Positions 24,641 to 37,451 of a stretch of DNA of 64,000 bases are shown piece by piece. Made by a program: the position numbers and the translations under genes. Source of the stretch: Tubiluchus corallicola (taxonomy: Eukaryota; Priapulida; Priapulimorpha; Priapulimorphida; Tubiluchidae); assembly GCA_030141605.1 (NCBI GenBank), contig JAQGDQ010000098.1, positions 572,636 through 636,635 on the forward strand, given 5' to 3'. How positions within the stretch are numbered: the first letter of the stretch is position 1; the number at the start of each line of letters is the position of its first letter. The notes below the pieces were generated by a model. That model was given only the letters and a program-made list of their open reading frames with translations. It ran no database searches and was not told the origin of the DNA.

Positions 24641-25299
24641 TCTTTTGAACTCTTCACAACTTAATGGATGTTCTGTGGCACTTCCTGAATTCTGCACTTA
24701 GGATATAGTAAATCTTCCAATTTGTTTCCTTTGTAATTGCATTTCAATTCTTTCATATTTGATTTAATGGAAGTATATTTCCTATATCTGCAAGACCACG
24801 CTCTCTGATATATCGTTGTTTCTCCTACTCTCACCATCAACAAATCTTAATTTTGTCGTTCTCTGTACTTTATCTTTATGTTCCTGTAATATTTCTTAAT
24901 TTACAGCTTTTTTAATTAATTTTTTCCATGTTTTTTCTCCATTTTTTATTGGATTATTCCATTTCTTAATTTTCCGTCTGTTTTTATTGTCTTTTTTCTT
25001 AGTAAATTTCGTTTTCATATAAATAAATTATTTAGTTTTCTTCAAGCTAAATGTTAAAATATCAACATCGTCTTTACAATTATCATTAATGATGTGAGTA
25101 AGATCTTTTACTTCATGTTGGAGTTCAATCAGTTCTCCTTGCAAAGTTACGTTAGCAAATCGGACACAAGACTATTTTATTTATTTATTTAACCATACCA
25201 TTACGTAAGGTTATGTAAAAACTAGCTAACCTAGGCTTAATTAATGTAAGGATACGTAATTGATTTAATATGACTACTGTATTTTGGTATTTGCGGAAA

Positions 25300-25930
25300 A
25301 GCAGTGTCGTACATGGGCAGCCCAAGTAGGGCACTAGTGATTTCTGTCGAGAATCGAGATTTATGAGATAATAAAACACAAACTAAATATGTTTTAGAAA
25401 AAAGTAACTTTATAATAATGATGGATAGTCCTTGACAATTTACAAATGTATTTTTTACAACAATATCATCATTATTTTTAGCCCCATTAATAATTATCAT
25501 CATAACATTAAACTAAGTATCTAACGCTTTAAAGAGAAAAACTACATAGAGACACACATAACTCGCTAACCCGTTTACTTAGTAGAAACCAGTTATTTGT
25601 TCAAGAGGGAGTGAAAAGGATCAACTATCTGTGAAGCAAGACAAAATAAAAAATGATATACCTGAAGCAAATGTTGGAATGCCTAAAAAGTGCACTTATT
25701 TCACTTCAAAGAAAATTAATATTGGCAAAATTATACTAGCTCACAATAAAATTCGTTTATTTTATCAGATGTATAATAAATTATTCAACGTGTATTGACG
25801 TGTTTAATTATTATTATTATTATTACATAAACAAGGACAACGGACGGTGCCAGTACGCTTAACGACTCAATTCGCGACTTGTCTGAGTTGTCTCTAGTGT
25901 CCTACTTGGGCTAGCCCATGTACGCCAATT
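25300..25930. repeat. Inverted-repeat pair about 0.6 kb apart
   Basis: CGTACATGGGC-AGCCCAAGTAG at about 25307-25329 is repeated in inverted orientation at about 25902-25924 with one inserted T, and the similarity continues a further 10 bases with mismatches. The spacer contains a (TTA)n tract at about 25810-25825. This could be the termini of a small non-autonomous element; I saw no target-site duplication. Confidence 0.45.
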
Positions 25931-26736
25931 GTCCTACTTCAGCTAATGCATTACTTGGCTCCCAACAGCTAATGTGTACCTCTTAAAACTTATCAGTTTT
26001 GCGATCTGACGAACAGTTTTGCAGAACTGAGAGAGACTTAGTTTTGAGTTGCTAGTACTCGGTGGAGGCAGAGTTTTGGAAAACAGTAATTTTGGTGTTC
26101 GTGTTTCATTGATCATGAATAATGGTGAACTCAGTCAATGAGCGTTTATCTTTGTTGGAGGCTCAACCTGGAGTTGTCAGTAATCAAAATTATTTCTTTG
26201 CTTAGGAGCTATGAGTTCGTAGTCTCTGAAATCAAGTTTATTTTTCTCTGTAACATTTCAGAAACATGTGCATGTGATAAAAATATACAAACATAATTAG
26301 AGTAATAAACGTGGTAATAAAGTAAATATAAATTAAAAAGTCACAAGTCTGTTACCCTTTATTTGGCAATAGGAAGATTGAATAATGATGTAATTGTAGA
26401 TAATATATGCATAATTTTCATCTGTATTAATTTGATAAGTTTTTTATATACATTATCAAGTTATTTGCGTCAAAATTAAATACATGAGTAAAGCATATTT
26501 TTTAAAAAAGATTGAACAAAATTAACGTTGTTTTGAAAAGACCCATGGCATGACCTTTAGCAGAACTTGAAGTATAGATGGAAATTAGATGCATTAAAAA
26601 ATGAGTGCGGCATGGTACATTGTGGGGTTTGCTTTATAGAGTTTATCGTTATATTCTCCCCCTTGTGTGCAATTTTCTGGCACGTCCTGTCATCAGTTTG
26701 AAAGGCGATTTATTACATTTTATTGTACGTGCTTAA

Positions 26737-27721
26737 CTCCTTCACGACAACGAATATTTGTATATTCTTGACATACCCGGGCAAAAATGCCCATAATGGC
26801 CTAATTGTTGAGATACTAGTGCAAAAATATGTATTTTCTAAAGAGAATTGAATTTTCTTTCTAACACTGTCAATGAAATGTTTAGATTCCTTTATTTATT
26901 TGAGTAATTAACAGGATGCTACAAAGTAGATAGTTTGTATCTAAAACTGTTTACTTAAAAACTATAGAGCATTCTTTTCTGTGCAAGAGTTTGCAAAAAG
27001 TATTCAAATCACTCTAACTTTGTAAAGTTGACAGCTGTTCAAATGCGCTAAGGTGTTATGAAATTTGTACAGGAATATAACAGCTTGCTACAGATGAGTC
27101 TGCCCTGCATGGCTATTGAATTGACAGTTGGCACTCCTGCCATGATATGTAGTTGTATAGAATTTAGCGTGAATCGTATTGTATTATGAATTTGTTTACT
27201 TACAACAGGTTTTTCAAAGGATGAAAGTTTGTAACAGATTATTACAGAAGTGATAAGTCCAGCAGTGATGTTGTACAAAAAACACAAAAATGCTGTTAAT
27301 ATTTTTTCATTCTTTGTATTGTACATTCAAAAGCACAATAATGTTCAAGCGTGTTCAAAGTACAGCTCACTGTCAGCACTTTCTGTTGTTACATTCTGTG
27401 AACAAATGCCCAGATGATAACAAAAATTACGTTAGCGGTGCTAATAATAGCCTGTGCTAATGAGTGAAAGGCAGATCAATGTTTGCTGCTACATGAGATG
27501 CTATACAAGTGCAAAGCAAAACTTTTGTTCATTAGTTTGCAAAAACTTCTTCAAAGACTGACAACGAAGAACACAAAAGAACATTTTGTTCTAATATGTA
27601 ATTTACTTGTATTTTAGCTGCTTCTTTCAAAATTTCATTAGATTTCATTGAATGAGTTAATAAGACATTGTTTTTACCCATCACAGACGACGGGTGAATG
27701 TATGTACCCATCGGGAAGGAG
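26737..27721. mobile_element. piggyBac-like MITE with TTAA target site
   Basis: The element begins CTCCTTCACGA and its far end, reverse-complemented, begins CTCCTTCCCGA. Each end is flanked by TTAA (26733-26736 and 27722-27725), the exact target of piggyBac transposases, and the CYCCTTC-type terminus is common in that superfamily. The 985-bp interior has no transposase frame, so it is non-autonomous. Confidence 0.7.
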
Positions 27722-28355
27722 TTAAACAGGGATAATCATGTAATAAGATTTCTGGCAAATCATGCAAAATTCTCAGGTTACATAATTCTTTTATAAGCAG
27801 AATAGTATATTATGTGATGTATTATATTATGATCAGCTGTTTTGTGTTCAAAATATTATATATTTTTCTAAAAATTCATTGCAGGAAGACAGACACTTGT
27901 TTTCGCTTCTGGAATTTCATTAACTGCAATTATAACTCATAATACTAATACTTATTCGTGGTGCAACATTAAGACCCTTCATTAATACTTTCATGTACAA
28001 TGTGAGTCATCTGAAATGGTGTAGCTGTTATAATTATATTGTGTGAAAATGAATGTAAATTGCAATGTTATTATGAAATAAAATTCACATTTAGCTCACC
28101 TTTGCACCTACCCCATCAGTTTGACACTTGTTATGGTTCTAATTTTAGTATCTTTGTGTAAGAAACCCAAAACTGGGTTGTATCATATGCTCAGTCTCTA
28201 AACAACTTTTTTGTGGTGCTTGCCACTTTAACTACAGTGACATGTTAAACAATTTACATTTGCAAGAGTGCACCTTTACATTACTATTATCATGATGTAA
28301 ACACATTTTTTATACTTTATTGTCATTCTTATTTGTATGTTTTGCAGTAATTGCA

Positions 28356-31300
28356 ATGTCACGCTTCCTTTTCTACCCAACATTGTTTTATAATGTTGTT
28401 ATGGAAAAGGTTTCATCTCGGAGATGGTATGACAGAATTACACCAGTTGTGATACTTGGAGCATTACCATTCAGAAGTCAAACAGCTGAGGCATATGTTT
28501 CTTTGTTTATACTGCATAAGTTGCACAGCAAATAATTGAGAATTTGTGCTACACAAACAAAAGAAGTCAGAGTGCAGAAAACTTCAGAGTTATAGACCAA
28601 GAGTTACTGAATATTGCTGAGAATTGCACTTTTGAATTTTTTTTGGAAAAAATTGTGCACTAAAGAATGAAAATATTTTATTAGTTTTGCTTTTTTAATG
28701 TCATAATAGTTTAACACAAGATTTTACAGATTTTTTGTGAACTTACATATCACTTAAAAGTTATCCAGTGATAGTGAGCACCAAGAAGCACTCAAGTCCA
28801 ATTACTGCTCTTATAATAATCTCATTTGCTCTTATGATCTCATTTACGCAAATCACTTACTGCCATTTTGATGACAGAATTCCTGTGTACACTGTGTATG
28901 AATACCAACCAATGGTGTTTAATATTAAATAAACTGTAGTTGAAATTGTCAGTAAAGAGTGCCTGCTATTAACTAACTGCTGTGTCTGGTCTAATGTTAT
29001 ACATGGTTAGAAAGCTTATAAAGTTCTGTTAAACCATGTACTTTTTTGTCAGGTGTTTTTAACGAGAAGAAAAAATGCTTTTAGCAGTTTTTAGTAAATT
29101 GCTTTCACAGGAATTCAAAGCGTTTTTAGAGCCAAAATTAGACAAGGTTACAAGTCACGAAGTTTTCATGTTGGTTGTCAAAAGAAAGAAGCCATGCAAT
29201 CTGTCAAGCGATCATATCAGTGCATTCATTTATTGGTATTTAGACTGATAACCTGTGGGTGCTTATTAGACCAGATTTGCACTAACACAGGACAGAACTA
29301 TATATATTTTTGAAAAGGCAAAATTTATCACATGGTAAAAAAAGCCTTATTCACAGACTTACACTTTTATTTACAGTGGAGCATAAAGTAACAAAAATTT
29401 CATTTTATTCTCTACCGTTTGTAGTTGATCAGTGAAGAGGGAGTGCGTGGTGTAATTGCAATGAATGAAGACCATGAATTACAACACTGGGTTAACAGCG
29501 CACAAGTAAAGCTCTTTCTTATTATTCACATAATAATGTTTTTAAAGGACAAGAAAAGGGTACCTGCAATAGGTTTCAGAAAAATCGCCTTAAAAAATAT
29601 TTTATTTTATAGCAATTTTATGCGTACATCGTACTCGCATTAAAAGAAATTTTTATTTGTCTGCATTCTAAATCTTCTGCAATATTGTTCCGACGGCGGC
29701 ATTCTATGCAAACATAAATCAGGGGAAGAAAAGACATTGTTACATTATGTCCCAAAAAACTTTCCATGTAAATCTATATCACTTAGCATTTCGCACTGCT
29801 GGAAAGACTTATGTAACTAGAAATAATAATTTAAAATGTTTGTGCCAGTTGGTAAAATGTCGCTGACTCATCTTCCAGGGTGCACCACTCACTAACCAAA
29901 AACGTATTTTTAATCTTATTAACAAGATACAGTAATTTAAAATTTTACTTTGTTAGCAACATGTATGCTTAGAATGTTCTGATTATATTTTGAAACTTTA
30001 CTCAGTGTTATCTAAACTTGTTTCAAATGACCTACCATCAAAATGGCTGTGACTGATGGTCATCGCGGGAGTTTCAATTTATACATTTTATACCGCGCTA
30101 CGGCCAACTTAAACCCTGCATGCAAAAAGGCAGTATGTAAGTGGTATAAAATTTCAAGACGAATTTTTCTAGCTTTATGTAAGTGGAGGGCTTTCTTGTG
30201 CTTTAAACATTTTTATATCTAATGTGCCTATAAAAGATCCATGGCAATGGTAAATGGCATTCTAAAGGACATTTACCAGACAATTGGGCATTGCATGTTA
30301 CTGAAGTTTATACCTTTTACAAATGCGTGCAAGTAAAACATATTTGTGCAAACAAAACAAAACAAAACAAAACGCACATATAGCAAGTGAGTAGAGGTAG
30401 TCGTCAACTTGCATAACATGCAACTTACGACTGCTCGACTTTACGCCCGACCACAACTTGATAATTAATTATACAAAACTAATTGTAACTCGCATTTTCT
30501 TTTTTAAGCAAATTACATGTAATTTTAAATTGCCTTTCATAAATTCATCCATAGGTACCACCATATCAGTGTGCATACATGCCCTACATTTTACGCATTT
30601 CATTATTCACCTGTTTTTGATTAATATTTATGAAATAAAAACGAAACCTAACAGCAACATTCTGTTCTGTAACCGAAAGGAAACTATCAGTAAAGTGGAT
30701 CAATAAAGCTACTTTTAAGAAAATTTTTTTGTAGTGAGATACTCCCATTTATTTCAATGTTTTTTTTTGTAAAAATATGAATGAATGCCTGGCTAACTTT
30801 AATTATTTTTGTTTGCTTCTAGGAGTGGGGGAAAGCTGGTGTGATATATCTACAACTAGCCACAGCAGATTTTCTTACAGCTCCAACTCAAGATCAGATT
30901 AAGCAAGGCATAGATTTCATTAGTAATTTTGAGTCTACGGGTTACAGCGTTTATGTGCATTGTAAGGCTGGACGAACTCGGAGTGCAACATTGGTTGCTT
31001 GTTATTTAATGCAGGTGACGATGCGCATAACCTCTCTTTAATGATATTTGTTATAATTATTTGCATATGAGGCTGTTAAAAATCACTTCATTGATAGACA
31101 AAGGGGTCAGTGAGCTTAAAATTATAGAACTTGAACTCTGGGATGAAACTTAGTAAGATAAATCTCTTATTAAGAGTCTTCCTGCTTTAGAGCCTTTAAG
31201 AGGCTTCTTTTAAGAGTTACTAGGTTGCCTTGCAGGTGTTATACGTGCTTCAGCTGAAGATCTTTCCACAAAATTATCACACCTAACTGAGATCAAGGTT

Positions 31301-32029
31301 TGATCAGGTTGTTTTTGTCCCCCTTGCTAAATTTTCGCTATCATTATATTTTGTTTTTTCTCACAGCCTTTTGCTTTTTGTTTGCTTTCCAGAGTTGCTA
31401 CTATACAGAAGCTTTTAGCAGTATTGTATTTTTGTCCCTACTAGTGTTATGTTTTGTATTTGGACTGTTCTCTTGACTAAGCTATGGGAGCTGCTTTCAT
31501 GTCAATAGGGTGTAAAGGTATCTCCATACTTGGCTTCTTGGGAGAGTCAGTACTTTGCCCGGCGACACAGTTTGTATTTTAATACGGAATGTATTGTTAT
31601 ATTATTAATTTATTTTTGGCTGCCCACTTGCAAATATTAATTAGTTTCCTTATTGTTATATCAAAAGAACTACATACTCATCAAAGCAATATACACACTT
31701 ACACATCACATAGCCATGCCACAGTCGGGATCACCAGGAAATACCTAACCAGGATCTGCTGACATTCTGCAAACCCAGCTGCTATCGTTTTTTTCCACTT
31801 TTCCTGTGTCTTCGAACTCTACCTTTAATACAACTTCTTGCATTCTGCGATTTGCTACCATGATGAAGCGTGATTAATATTCATTTACAGGTATTTTTCT
31901 GTACAGGTAAATAAATGGAATCCAACACAAGCATTAAACTACATCAAGGAAAAACGACCACATATCATCATGAGAGAGGCTCATAAAGCCGCTGCAATGC
32001 AGTTCTATGTAGATAATGTAAAATCATAG
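28356..32029 (+). CDS. PTPMT1: Phosphatidylglycerophosphatase and protein-tyrosine phosphatase 1 (PTPMT1)
   Basis: Four coding exons, all phase 0: 28356-28490, 29425-29505, 30823-31014, 31907-32029 (TAG at 32027), giving 176 aa. The N-terminus [19 protein letters not shown] and the ILGALPFRS...[13 protein letters not shown] segment are diagnostic of PTPMT1. The active site HCKAGRTRS is the HCX5R phosphatase loop, with Cys119 and Arg125. The enzyme dephosphorylates phosphatidylglycerophosphate in the mitochondrial inner membrane during cardiolipin synthesis. Exon 1 must end at GAG|GCATAT, a GC-AG intron: that join aligns with relatives without a gap and no GT site fits. A 3' splice site ends at 28347, 8 nt before the ATG. 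The C-terminus is about 25 aa shorter than human. Confidence 0.95.
30350..30372. repeat. (AAAAC)n microsatellite
   Basis: Four to five perfect AAAAC units within PTPMT1 intron 2. Confidence 0.9.
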
Positions 32030-32284
32030 ATTTCTGAACCGTACTTTTAAAAAAAATGTTGTGATTTTGTTTTATACTGAGTCTGATGTGAAAGTGCTTT
32101 GTACCAAAGACCGTTTAGAGAAATTTCTTGAAAAATAAGTGATATAGTTTTGCTGATGTGTATAATATTTGTACCATGTGATGTTTAGAAAAGTGCTTTT
32201 GTTTAGCTAGTCTAGTCCTAATTAATTATTTTTGTGGAATTATTGTTATTTCCTTACTACTATCGTTATACAGAATTATGGCAA

Positions 32285-32290
32285 AATAAA
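32285..32290 (+). terminator. PTPMT1 poly(A) signal AATAAA
   Basis: First AATAAA after the PTPMT1 stop, 256 nt downstream. It gives a plausible 3'UTR length. Confidence 0.55.
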
Positions 32291-34565
32291 GATTAGGTTA
32301 GATAGGATTGGATTCTGTATTTTGACAGCTAGGTCACAAATTATACAAAAATACACACACAATTACAAGTACTGTACATAAAACGTGTGTTTATTTCTCG
32401 ATATACACTCAAAAATACATGTATGAAGTTATGTAAATATAACCGTAATAAAAGTATGTTCTTAAAATGACATACATGTACTTATAATGATATGATTATG
32501 TACTTTATTATACATATGGTATGGTGCTTAAACCGCCAAATATGTGATAACAACTCAGAATCGTTAGATACTTGGCTAATTATTTGTAATATCAACTGTG
32601 TGTTTATTAATAACTAACTGTTGATGTTTCAAATGTGATTTCAAATGTAGATATCATAATCATTTCACATTTTAAGTCATTGAAGAATGTTTAGTAAGTC
32701 ATAAATTAGAAACAGTCACTAACATATAAAATCTCTAGTTTTTGATTACAATGTTAGTCTTTCTTTTTTTAATGCGAGCTATAATATATTTTAATATTTA
32801 GTGATGGAATAGTACTTATAAATTTGAGAATATTCATGGTAGTTAACCATTTTTGTGGCTGAAATGCTTTTTTCTTATGATTGTTAGAAGTTACAAGTTA
32901 TTGCCATACTGTAACAAATGTTGTAATGTCTTAAACTGAGCGATTTACAGTTTAGCAAATGCAGGCGTAGAACCATTCTGATAGCATTGCGTTCACTCAG
33001 TGAGGGCACTTGTAGACTTAATTGCTGGTCAATTTAGAAAGCTAAATACTGGAGAAAATTAAATTGTTTTTCTTGTCAAAAGTAACTTGATAATTTAATA
33101 ATAATGATAATCTTTGGTCGTTTAGGATTTTTTAAAACGGAAGTAAATCTATACATTATCAGTAACCTCATGTGAAGATGTATTTACAATGTACTCATGT
33201 GATACTTTTTATAAATTTGGACAGATTTATACACCCAAAATAAAACCAAAACATTCAATTCTGAAAAACTATAAAGAAACTCTGGGTGACAACAGTCATA
33301 ATTTAAATAGTATTAAACAAGAATAAATTGTATAGACAACTTTTGAAAAAATGTAATTCAGTAATTAGAGAACAATACAGCACATAAGCTACAGAAACAA
33401 TTTTCATGTTTTACTCAACAAGCTAATTATTATAAAAATATGTATGTGTAGAACAAAATTCAAAAAGATCTGGACAGTTATGAAAAAAAATAATGCACAC
33501 AAATATAGAAACTATGAAATAGTAAACTTGAAAATTAAATAATGAAATTGTCACGGATAATAGAATAATAACTAGTGCCTTTAATGATTATTTCGTAAAC
33601 GTAGGTGAATCCCTGGCAAAGAATATCGAACCAGTGGCTGAGGATAAATCTGAGGGGCAGTTACAGTGTACTAACACATCTTATTTACATCCAAATACCC
33701 ACGCCAAGTAATAAATATCTGTAAAACTTTAAATCTTAATAAAAGTGAAGAAGTTGATACTTGACACATTTGTATGTTTTTATACGACTTAAGATTTCAC
33801 AAAGTATATCTCTTTGGTTTCTATGGCAAAGCGCACGTAGCGTTCTAGACCCACCAGCATGTTCTGTATTTGGCACACATTCTTTTATGAACGATCAATA
33901 CTTTTTTGACCTTGGTGAACGGTGTCCGTTTGCCCAGTGTTTTAGAACTAGCACTGGTTAATTGCGGGGGAAGTACAATCACTCGCGGGAAAATTTCCTT
34001 GTAATAATTATCGAAGCTTGCTGTAAGCAAGATTTAGATACATTACTTAAGCCTAAGATTTGAAATTTGCCTGGAATAACCAGAGGCTCTTTATAACATG
34101 CCTGGTTAGATATCCAAAATACACAGACATGGTAGGTTACGGGTACCAGGGCAGCATGGACTAAAGTGATTGCAAGGGTCATATCAGAGGACGTTTGACT
34201 CCAGAGGTGACGATGATAATGTTAAATGGATTATATCTATTTCCATTGATGACGTCAAAGCTGCAATAATGCTTTTTTATTTCAAATCCAATATTTAATT
34301 TTTTAATACCTTCTTAATCGTGTGAAACCTCGGTAAATTTCTAAAAGTTATAGAGATATGCATCCAGAAATCCAGATCGTTGCAGATGAAAACTTCTTTT
34401 ACGCGGTGCGTCTCGTTATTCATAAAACATCACGGCAGCTCCACGTCACTTTCGCCGTAGCCTACCATAAGTGCTTATTATAATCTTGTCATGGTTTTGC
34501 AGTTATTTTTTTACTTTTAAAATTATATTTATTTGTTGTATAATTCTATTATTAATTGGCGTGTC
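32291..34565. other. Intergenic region between PTPMT1 and the TMED gene
   Basis: AT-rich. Apart from the retroelement scrap at 33530-33700 I see no gene. Short open frames here (for example 33761-33961) look random. Confidence 0.5.
33530..33700 (+). mobile_element. Non-LTR retrotransposon linker fragment
   Basis: A plus-strand frame reads IVTDNRIITSAFNDYFVNVGESLAKNI across about 33548-33628. The AFNDYFVNVG block is the conserved segment between endonuclease and RT in many LINEs (typically I..FN.YF.N.G..LA..I). Flanking sequence is too decayed to follow. Confidence 0.55.
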
Positions 34566-34591
34566 AGGTGTTTTGTGCACAAGCTCTTACA

Positions 34592-37451
34592 ATGTCTTCA
34601 TATGAAATACTTATTTGGCTTTTTTCTGCATTATTTTGCTTGGTTTCTTCGTCAGAATTGACATTTGAGTTGGAAGATAAAGCAAGACAGTGTTTTCATG
34701 AATTTATTGAGAAGGGAGTACTTTGTATTGTTGAATTTCAGGTAACTAGCATGAATTTTTTTGTAGTTTTTCAAATGTTTTGCTGAGTATGCATTATTTT
34801 GTATGTTATTCACCGAATTACTTTTCTCTGGGCCTACATTATTCTCAGACTCTTGTTCTATGTTAATCATAAGTCATAAATACCTTGATGATATTAGAGT
34901 TCTGTTGTTGCTCCTTTCCTGCCATTCCTGTGGTAGTAAACTAGTACCAGTAATTGGAGCTGTAATTTCAAATTATGTATTTTATTCGAGGGAAAATTAT
35001 TCGAATAATTGATCAGAAATAATTGAATACTGGCACACTTGCAGTTTAGGTGGTTCACTGTTTAGTGTATATATTTACGCATAAAACACATATATTAAAA
35101 ATAATTATATTAAAACCTATCTACAGTGGCTACACGGCTACAATTGTCTACAACGTCGGCATGCGGCTACACATCGCCATACGCGGTTATAACGGTCATG
35201 AAATTTTTACATTTTCTTAATCCTAACACAGAAAATGAACGTTCAAATCGAATGAAACATTTTTAGATAGAAATTTAATATAAGGTAGCAAATTAAAAAT
35301 CTGATTTTGCAAATCGATGCAGAATTTGTGCTGTTGTATTATGCAAAATTTCATGATGATTAATTGCGAATTGGTGATGACTCAGACTGCGTTTTGAAAG
35401 AGAAACAAAATTTACAAAATATCACTTATAGAAGACACTACTCGAGGGTAAATACAGAATCTGCAAAATGGTGGCGGTCGAGGTAAGTTGGAAGTCATGT
35501 GAAGTCCTTTTTACTTTCCAGTAAGTTGACACTTTTTTTACTATACCATTGCTTGTTTCTATTTCTGGCTCACAGTGATAAATAAAAATAATCGCTTTCT
35601 GAAAATTGGAAAATGAAAATATTGCCGTAAAGTGCCCAATCTTCGTTCGTTTTCGCAATGCTGACACCAACTTCTAAATTTTTTTAAATATGAGGTAGAT
35701 CGTGATTTTCTTTGCATCAGATAAAGGATGCATCTTTCTATTGAACAACTGGTTTCAGCAACATTTTTGATTTGGCAAGCTGGGAACACATTAAAAAATA
35801 ATCACCTAAACTGCAAAATATCCAAATACTGTATCACTGTACATGTGGTCATTGAGCTGGAATGATAATTTATGCACACCTACACCTTGTCTGGGATGAA
35901 CTGTATTAATTGTTGAGCCACGACCCCTGCTGATCTGAAAAGATAAATTTACCTGCATCTATTAATTACTGCACACTATATTCTTGAATGTGAGCTCTTT
36001 GCACATGTCAGTGATTTAATGTAGAGTTTATTGCTTTTTGATAACTTTAATTGTTTTTGTGTTTACAGCGAATATTCTGCAGTATTTGATTTAGCTTTTT
36101 CAAAGTGTGCTGTAAGCTCTTTGAATGCCACAAGGACAACTAAGTATTCATAGTTTCCCAGTGAATTACCTTGTCAGTGAGCTAATAGTGGAAGGATTTT
36201 TCTACCACATATAACAGCAAAGATAGCAGATTATTTCTGGTGTTGCCTTAGTGCCAAAGCTTTTTGTCTGCGAAAAGACAGGTGGCGTTCAGCTTGTGGC
36301 CAACACCATGTACATAGGATAACTAATAGTATTTTATTATTCGATTAGTAAAAAATACATTCAAGCTTCGAATAATCGATTATTCATGCATATCCTTAAT
36401 TAGCAATAATTAATAATTTCTGTTTTAAGGTTGTGACGGGAGGCAATTATGATGTGGATCTGTTCATTGAGGCACCAAACAGGCAGATTTTATACAAAGT
36501 TGAAAAATCGCAGTATGACACGTTTACCTGGACAACAGGTCAGAAAGGTGTCTACACTGTGTGTTTCAGTAATGAATTTTCATCTTTCGCGCACAAACTA
36601 GTTTATCTAGATTTTCAAGTTGGCGATGAAAAGCCTATAGTGGATGATGATGAACGCAGCAAAGCCTTAACCATGGTAAAAATTTCTCAGTCTTAAAACT
36701 AATTAACACTTTATTGCTTCTACCTATGTTAACTGTATCATGCTTTAAAAATCAGTAGGCACTCATGAAGGTATAATTTATTGAAGTTTATCATAAACTT
36801 AAGATAGATGTATTGATCAGCAAAATGTGCACTACATAAGAGATGTATGCATAAAGATTGAATAATATTCTAGTCTTTGATGTGGTTCAACGAAAATTTT
36901 TGGTGTAAGTAAAGTATCATATTACAAAAGTAAAGTAAAATTAATGCATCAATTTTTTTTGTCAAATTATGGCCAATAAACTTATTAAGTATATGTTGCA
37001 AAATAAAAAAGGCAATTTTACTGTCTAAAAAATGAAGAGGTGTTAGCCCTGTCAAGAAACTTGCTACAAATTGCAACAGAAGGTTGTAACACAAATTCTA
37101 CACAATTACCAGAGGTTAAGATTGTTAAACAATCAACACCAATAAGGACACCAATAATGTGCTTGTGTCAATTCCTTATTTAAAATTTCTGTTTAAACTC
37201 TTTGCTTTTTGCAGATAGAGTCATCTACGGTTGATATCCACACGTCCATGAGAGATGTCATCGATTATCAAACTCACCACCGATTAAGAGAAGCTCAGGG
37301 AAGGAAGCGAGCTGAGGACACCAACGCTCGCGTACAGTGGTGGTCTCTTGGACAATCTATTATCATCTTAGTCGTTATGATTGGTCAGGTTATAATTCTA
37401 AAAAGTTTTTTTAGTGACAAGAAAACGCTGAGTATCTCATCCTCAAGGTAA
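34592..37451 (+). CDS. TMED3/7: Transmembrane emp24 domain-containing protein, p24-gamma type
   Basis: Three coding exons, phase 0: 34592-34741, 36430-36675, 37215-37451 (TAA at 37449), 210 aa. Residues 1-22 form a signal peptide ([16 protein letters not shown]). The GOLD domain follows with [19 protein letters not shown], and [21 protein letters not shown]; Cys45 and Cys95 are placed for the usual disulfide. A coiled-coil ([19 protein letters not shown]) leads to one membrane helix (about 177-195) and the cytosolic tail KSFFSDKK, with the FF and KK elements that bind COPII and COPI. p24 proteins cycle between ER and Golgi as cargo receptors. The sequence matches the TMED3/TMED7 (gamma) branch but cannot be split further. 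The stop overlaps a possible GT donor (AG|GTAAAG). Confidence 0.94.
34980..36400. mobile_element. Possible hAT-like element in TMED intron 1
   Basis: Both sides of a 1.4-kb stretch carry related palindromic words: ATTATTCGAATAATTGA near 34996 and TTCGAATAATCGATTATT near 36368. Such strings recur in the subterminal regions of several hAT families. Short broken frames lie between (35422-35789, minus). No terminal repeat pair or 8-bp duplication was confirmed. Confidence 0.25.

Noticed and set aside
35422-35789. BED zinc-finger transposase in the TMED intron
   Set aside because: No complete C-C-H-H arrangement in any frame; kept only as a low-confidence hAT-like border observation.
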